This document shows, piece after piece, positions 13,737 through 17,189 of a stretch of DNA of 17,189 nt. The notes beneath the pieces are model-generated. The model had not been told where the DNA came from, searched no databases, and was given only the letters and a program-made list of their open reading frames with translations. Position 1 is the stretch's first letter; each line of letters starts with the position of its first letter. The position numbers were made by a program, and so were the translations under genes. The DNA comes from Flavobacteriales bacterium (lineage in GTDB: Bacteria > Bacteroidota > Bacteroidia > NS11-12g > UBA955): NCBI GenBank assembly GCA_947464515.1, contig CANHXF010000012.1:1-17189 (forward strand), in the 5' to 3' direction.

Positions 13737-15487
13737 TGATGAAAAATAGCTTGAAATCCCTATTGCTTTTAGCCACAACTTTTGTCTTTAGTTATGGGAT
13801 TGCACAGTTTAAAACCTATCAACCCGGATCCATTCAGGAATCCTATTTGTTGATGAGCAGCAAAAACTTAATCAATGGATTTAGATTTTACCCCCAAACT
13901 CCTGAATTGGTAGCTCAATCTCGGAATGTAAATGTCGTTAAAGCAGATTTTAATCAACATTCAGATACGCTTGATGTAATTCTGCTAAAATTGAATTTGC
14001 CAAATCAGAGAGTAAACAAAGCCAGCGAATATTTTTATTATAATCACCCTGAATACCATGGTTGCGTTAGATCTGGGTTGGGTACAAAATCGTGGGTGAA
14101 ATCATTGGGTAGGAATTCGCTTTGGGCAACACCCGCTTGGTTTTATTCCTATAGAGACGATAAAGACCCCCAAAATAATTATATCGTAATTAACCCAATC
14201 GTTGATGTTGAATTGAGTCCGCCATCGAGTCCAAAAGTGCTACAAAATGGTCGCGGTGCAGAAGTGATGGGGAAAATTGGCGGACGTGTGGCGTTTACAT
14301 CGCAGGTTTATGAAGCACAATCATTTGCTAGGAAATATACCCAGAAATTCATGGATTCATTAGGCGTGATTCCTGGGGTAGGGTTTTGGATGAAAAATGG
14401 TTGGAATTATAGTGATTACTTTATGGCCAGGGGTTCAGTGTACACCAATTTGGTCAACACAGCGAGCGATAAAAATCACGTGTTACTTTCCTTTGGGCAC
14501 GACAATCAATTTGTGGGATACGGTTATAGAAGTTTGATTCTAAGCAATTTTTCACCGGCCACTGCTTATATGCGATTGAATTCTAGGATTGGTCCTTTCA
14601 CGTATCAGAATTTGTTCAAAGAATTGACAACCGGCGATGGTTTTTTTGCCGGCAGCAATATCAACGAAAAGAAATATATGGCATCGCATCGTGGTGCTTT
14701 AGAATTCGGGAAAACAGGGTTTGAGTTGGGGTTCAATGAGATGATCATTCATCATAGAGCAAACGGAGGATTTGATATGAATTACTTGAATCCCATCATT
14801 TTTTATCGTTCATTGGAAAGAGACTTGGGTTCAGGCGACAATGCTTTGATTGCCTTTGATGCCCGATATAAGCGCAAAGCCTTTACGTTTTATGGACAAC
14901 TGCTATTGGATGAATTCAACTTTAAAGAAGTGATTAAAGGCGGGAATTGGGCCAATAAACAAGGATATCAACTAGGTGCATTTTTTCAGCCCCGTATAGA
15001 TCAATTTGGTGATTTGTTGTTACAATTGGAATTTAATTCGGTTAGGCCTTATACCTATTCTCATTGGGACCAATACACCAGCTATACCAATTACAATCAG
15101 GCCTTGGCACATCCTTTGGGTAGCAATTTCAGAGAAGGCGTATTTCGTGCCGTAATGAAACCAAGATTGATTAAGGGTTTTACGCTGATTCATACCACAA
15201 TGATTGCAATGAAAGGCTTTGATCCGTATGTGAATGGAGACAACTATGGAGGGAATATTCTTCGCAGTTACAAATCACGAGTACAGGACGACAATGTTCT
15301 GATGTATCAAGGTGAATTTGCAAGAATCATAAATACCAAAACCCAAATTTTATACGAAGTGATGCACAATATGTGGCTAACACTCAACGCACAATACCGA
15401 GGACAATCCGGTTTTCAAAAGAGCCACGAATATTACTTTTCCTTGGGATGGAAGTGGAATTGGTATGAAGAAACGCAACTCTTCTAA
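13736..15487 (+). CDS. RemB/Wzi-like outer-membrane beta-barrel protein
   Basis: From the ATG at 13736 (or 13739) this 583-residue protein begins with a clear signal peptide, cleaved after about residue 23 (G-I-A/Q-F). The mature part is rich in aromatic-ended beta strands. The blocks H-D-N-Q-F-V-G-Y-G-Y-R-S-L-I-L-S, N-G-G-F-D-M-N-Y-L-N-P-I-I-F-Y-R and N-Q-A-L-A-H-P-L-G-S-N-F are those of Bacteroidota proteins annotated as gliding motility protein RemB or capsule assembly Wzi. In that family the role is adhesion, motility or capsule related, with the protein in the outer membrane. The frame is open to an upstream ATG at 13658, but that would lack the signal peptide and overlap the previous gene, so 13736 is chosen. 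It is the last gene of the EVE-pyr operon. Confidence 0.8.
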   Translation: MMKNSLKSLLLLATTFVFSYGIAQFKTYQPGSIQESYLLMSSKNLINGFRFYPQTPELVAQSRNVNVVKADFNQHSDTLDVILLKLNLPNQRVNKASEYFYYNHPEYHGCVRSGLGTKSWVKSLGRNSLWATPAWFYSYRDDKDPQNNYIVINPIVDVELSPPSSPKVLQNGRGAEVMGKIGGRVAFTSQVYEAQSFARKYTQKFMDSLGVIPGVGFWMKNGWNYSDYFMARGSVYTNLVNTASDKNHVLLSFGHDNQFVGYGYRSLILSNFSPATAYMRLNSRIGPFTYQNLFKELTTGDGFFAGSNINEKKYMASHRGALEFGKTGFELGFNEMIIHHRANGGFDMNYLNPIIFYRSLERDLGSGDNALIAFDARYKRKAFTFYGQLLLDEFNFKEVIKGGNWANKQGYQLGAFFQPRIDQFGDLLLQLEFNSVRPYTYSHWDQYTSYTNYNQALAHPLGSNFREGVFRAVMKPRLIKGFTLIHTTMIAMKGFDPYVNGDNYGGNILRSYKSRVQDDNVLMYQGEFARIINTKTQILYEVMHNMWLTLNAQYRGQSGFQKSHEYYFSLGWKWNWYEETQLF

Positions 15488-15545
15488 ATCAACCCAAATT
15501 ACTTATTGATTTCTGGTACTGGGTTAGAATCCTATTCCTGAATTA
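15488..15545. other. Convergent intergenic gap
   Basis: These 58 bases separate the outer-membrane protein gene from lepB, which end towards each other. A 6-base inverted repeat AACCCA/TGGGTT (15491-15496 and 15520-15525) has a 23-base loop and no T-run, so no convincing terminator is seen. Confidence 0.3.
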
Positions 15546-17183
15546 TTACTCAATCCAACTGAAAATCTTACTCCAACGAATTCCCTTGGAACGATATTCC
15601 ATATTGCCATTATAGCTCAAGGGTTGATTCGTTTCTGGGTCAATCGCCATTACTTTCTTGATGCTAAAGAAGGTGAATACTGGCTTTCCAACGATATGGT
15701 CCTCAGGTACATAGCCCCAATATCTAGAGTCCAAACTGTTGTATCGGTTATCGCCGATCATCCAATAATATCCCATTTTGAAAGTGTAATTCTTGATTTC
15801 TTCCGAGCCACCATTCGTATAGAATTTTCCATTTTGCATAAAAATTCCAGCACCTTCATATTTATTAATCGCCAACTTCAAGAAATCCCAATTCTGGGTT
15901 GTTAAAGTGATTGTTTCCCCACGCTTTGGAAGATACACTTCACCATAATTATTCAGGTTCCATTTGGTTTTCAAAAAGTCTGTCAACGATGTGTCTGCAT
16001 GGTTGTCGATGAGCTGGCCATTCTCCCTCACATTCCCAGGGAATAGCACCCTTTGGTATCCAACATCAACGGTATCAGGGAAAATGCTCAAGACGGATGG
16101 ATTGTTCTTTAATTGCTCATAATTCTCTGGCCAGGTGAAAATATGATAGGGGATAATGTATTTGCCAGTTTTCTCTGCCGCTTTCTGAATCTGCTCGGCA
16201 TTGGGTGGGAAGTTGAAATCGCCCAAATTGTTATCGGCTAAAAAGTCTTCGGTGATCGGCTCACGCATCAAAGCGAGATATCGTTTTTGCTGTTTACCCA
16301 CTCTTGGCAAAGGCTTGCCATTGATATAAATGTTTCCACCCACAATCGAAACGCGATCACCAGGGATACCAACACAACGCTTTACGTAGTTGTCTTTCTT
16401 GTCGATGGGAAGATTCAATTCCATTCCCGTCTCAGATTGTTTGTAATCCGAAATGCCATCCGCATTGGCATCGTCGTCCGCAGGCCAATTGAATACAATA
16501 ATATCGTTGTTTTTAATCGTATACCAACCCGGCAGCCTCATATATGGCAATTCCAATAAGTCGGAATAAGCCTTTACGCCCAAGATTTGTTTGGTTGATA
16601 AAACGGGGACAGAAATCGGCGACATGGGAATACGCATGCCAATTTTTGCTCTGCTAACCACTAGGTAATCACCCACCATAAGGTTCGACTCCATAGACGG
16701 GGTAGGGATTTGATAAAGATCGAAGTAAATGGCACGCATTCCACCAGCTACATAGGCCGCGAACAAAATCGCATCGCCCCATTCCCTTAATCCGTTGTGC
16801 TTTGGTACGTTCGCTTCCTTCCAATCGCGATCTCCTGCAGGGCCATAATATTTAAGGTCTTTGAACGCCAATATCGGGAAATAGATAAAACTAAATACTG
16901 TTCCAATCAATTGTTGCCAGTAGCCGTTCTTACCGAAGGAGCGCAATATGTCGAGCGTAATATTAAAGCTGAATAAAATATTGACGCCAGGTATCACCAT
17001 GCCAATCATATACCACTTTGGTCGACCTACAATTTTGATCCAATACCACCAACTAAGTATCGGAATCCATGCCATCACCGCCTTTTGACCGGCCGATTTG
17101 AACATTTTCGAAAGCCCCACACGGGTAAGTACAAAACAAATCACCCAAAGGATGAGGAATAGGTTGGAATTAAAGCTCTCCAT
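15546..17183 (-). CDS. lepB: Signal peptidase I with extra N-terminal membrane domain
   Basis: This 545-residue protein cleaves signal peptides from exported proteins on the outer face of the inner membrane. It is much longer than the usual 180-330 residues. An N-terminal domain of about 115 residues with several membrane segments, of a type (DUF5684-like) often fused to LepB in Bacteroidota, precedes another membrane segment near 137-155. The S26 boxes follow: I-P-T-P-S-M-E (Ser nucleophile S163), Y-V-K-R-C-V-G-I-P-G-D (Lys base K268), and G-D-N-R-Y-N-S-L-D-S-R (477-487). Long inserts separate the boxes, one holding a D-x-N-x-D-G-x-x-D loop (238-246). The start ATG is six bases from the window edge, so its upstream context is unseen. 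Confidence 0.93.
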   Translation of the reverse strand: MESFNSNLFLILWVICFVLTRVGLSKMFKSAGQKAVMAWIPILSWWYWIKIVGRPKWYMIGMVIPGVNILFSFNITLDILRSFGKNGYWQQLIGTVFSFIYFPILAFKDLKYYGPAGDRDWKEANVPKHNGLREWGDAILFAAYVAGGMRAIYFDLYQIPTPSMESNLMVGDYLVVSRAKIGMRIPMSPISVPVLSTKQILGVKAYSDLLELPYMRLPGWYTIKNNDIIVFNWPADDDANADGISDYKQSETGMELNLPIDKKDNYVKRCVGIPGDRVSIVGGNIYINGKPLPRVGKQQKRYLALMREPITEDFLADNNLGDFNFPPNAEQIQKAAEKTGKYIIPYHIFTWPENYEQLKNNPSVLSIFPDTVDVGYQRVLFPGNVRENGQLIDNHADTSLTDFLKTKWNLNNYGEVYLPKRGETITLTTQNWDFLKLAINKYEGAGIFMQNGKFYTNGGSEEIKNYTFKMGYYWMIGDNRYNSLDSRYWGYVPEDHIVGKPVFTFFSIKKVMAIDPETNQPLSYNGNMEYRSKGIRWSKIFSWIE

Positions 17184-17189
17184 GATTTA

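Noticed and set aside
10359..15487. A defence island built on EVE plus an S24 repressor
   Set aside because: The other genes are pyrimidine, asparaginase and outer-membrane genes; no nuclease, methylase, helicase, integrase or phage gene is present.
15491..15525. Bidirectional terminator between the outer-membrane gene and lepB
   Set aside because: The inverted repeat has only 6-base arms around a 23-base loop and no T-run on either strand.
15624..15905. Plus-strand open frame opposite lepB
   Set aside because: It lies antisense to the conserved G-D-N box of LepB and shows no family features.

Overview
The window looks like chromosomal DNA of an environmental member of the Bacteroidota. The evidence is the set of lineage-typical families: a HYC_CC_PP-type cysteine protein next to a periplasmic HMA protein, a five-repeat DUF349 protein, a signal peptidase I with an extra N-terminal membrane domain, a RemB/Wzi-like outer-membrane protein, and an S24 regulator with the K-A-G-Y cleavage-site style common in this phylum. 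Shine-Dalgarno sequences are weak, and there are TTTG-N20-TATTTTCG/TATTTTG promoter-like pairs in place of sigma70 boxes. I see no rRNA, tRNA, insertion sequence, CRISPR array or prophage. Sixteen protein-coding genes fill almost the whole window.

Layout. (1) 94-1015, minus strand: a HYC_CC_PP-like protein followed by a secreted HMA copper-chaperone-like protein. A CAT-family amino-acid permease (1080-2801, plus) diverges from them, followed by a DUF721/DciA-like gene (2846-3160, plus). (2) 3163-9455, minus strand: a long co-directional run read as pdhA, a membrane-anchored TPR protein, ribH, a DUF349 protein, a methyltransferase-fold protein, a YbgC-type thioesterase and a YihY/BrkB membrane protein. 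Spacings are mostly under 40 bases, with a 4-base overlap (DUF349/methyltransferase) and a 1-base overlap (methyltransferase/thioesterase). (3) 9540-10358, minus: an XRE-S24 (LexA/CI-like) repressor, divergent from a plus-strand operon across a 178-base intergenic region rich in TTGTCAA/TTGACAA motifs. (4) 10537-15487, plus: EVE-domain protein, pyrR, pyrB, a zinc-type L-asparaginase II, a small muconolactone-isomerase-like protein and a RemB/Wzi-like outer-membrane protein. Neighbouring genes overlap or are separated by at most 4 bases. (5) 15546-17183, minus: lepB, convergent with the outer-membrane protein gene.

How the genes fit together. The plus-strand operon places a probable aspartate-producing enzyme (asparaginase II) directly after the aspartate-consuming first committed enzyme of pyrimidine synthesis (PyrB), with PyrR upstream. 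The whole unit starts with an EVE-domain protein, and its promoter region is shared with a probably self-cleaving repressor. The minus-strand run mixes central metabolism (pyruvate dehydrogenase E1 alpha, lumazine synthase) with envelope and unknown functions, and looks like a housekeeping operon of mixed content. The most interesting signals are the clustered operator-like motifs between the repressor and the EVE/pyr operon, the pyrB-asparaginase coupling, a methyltransferase-fold protein that has lost the expected acidic residues, and a DxNxDGxxD calcium-loop-like insertion in the signal peptidase. I did not find a clear-cut new defence or mobile system.
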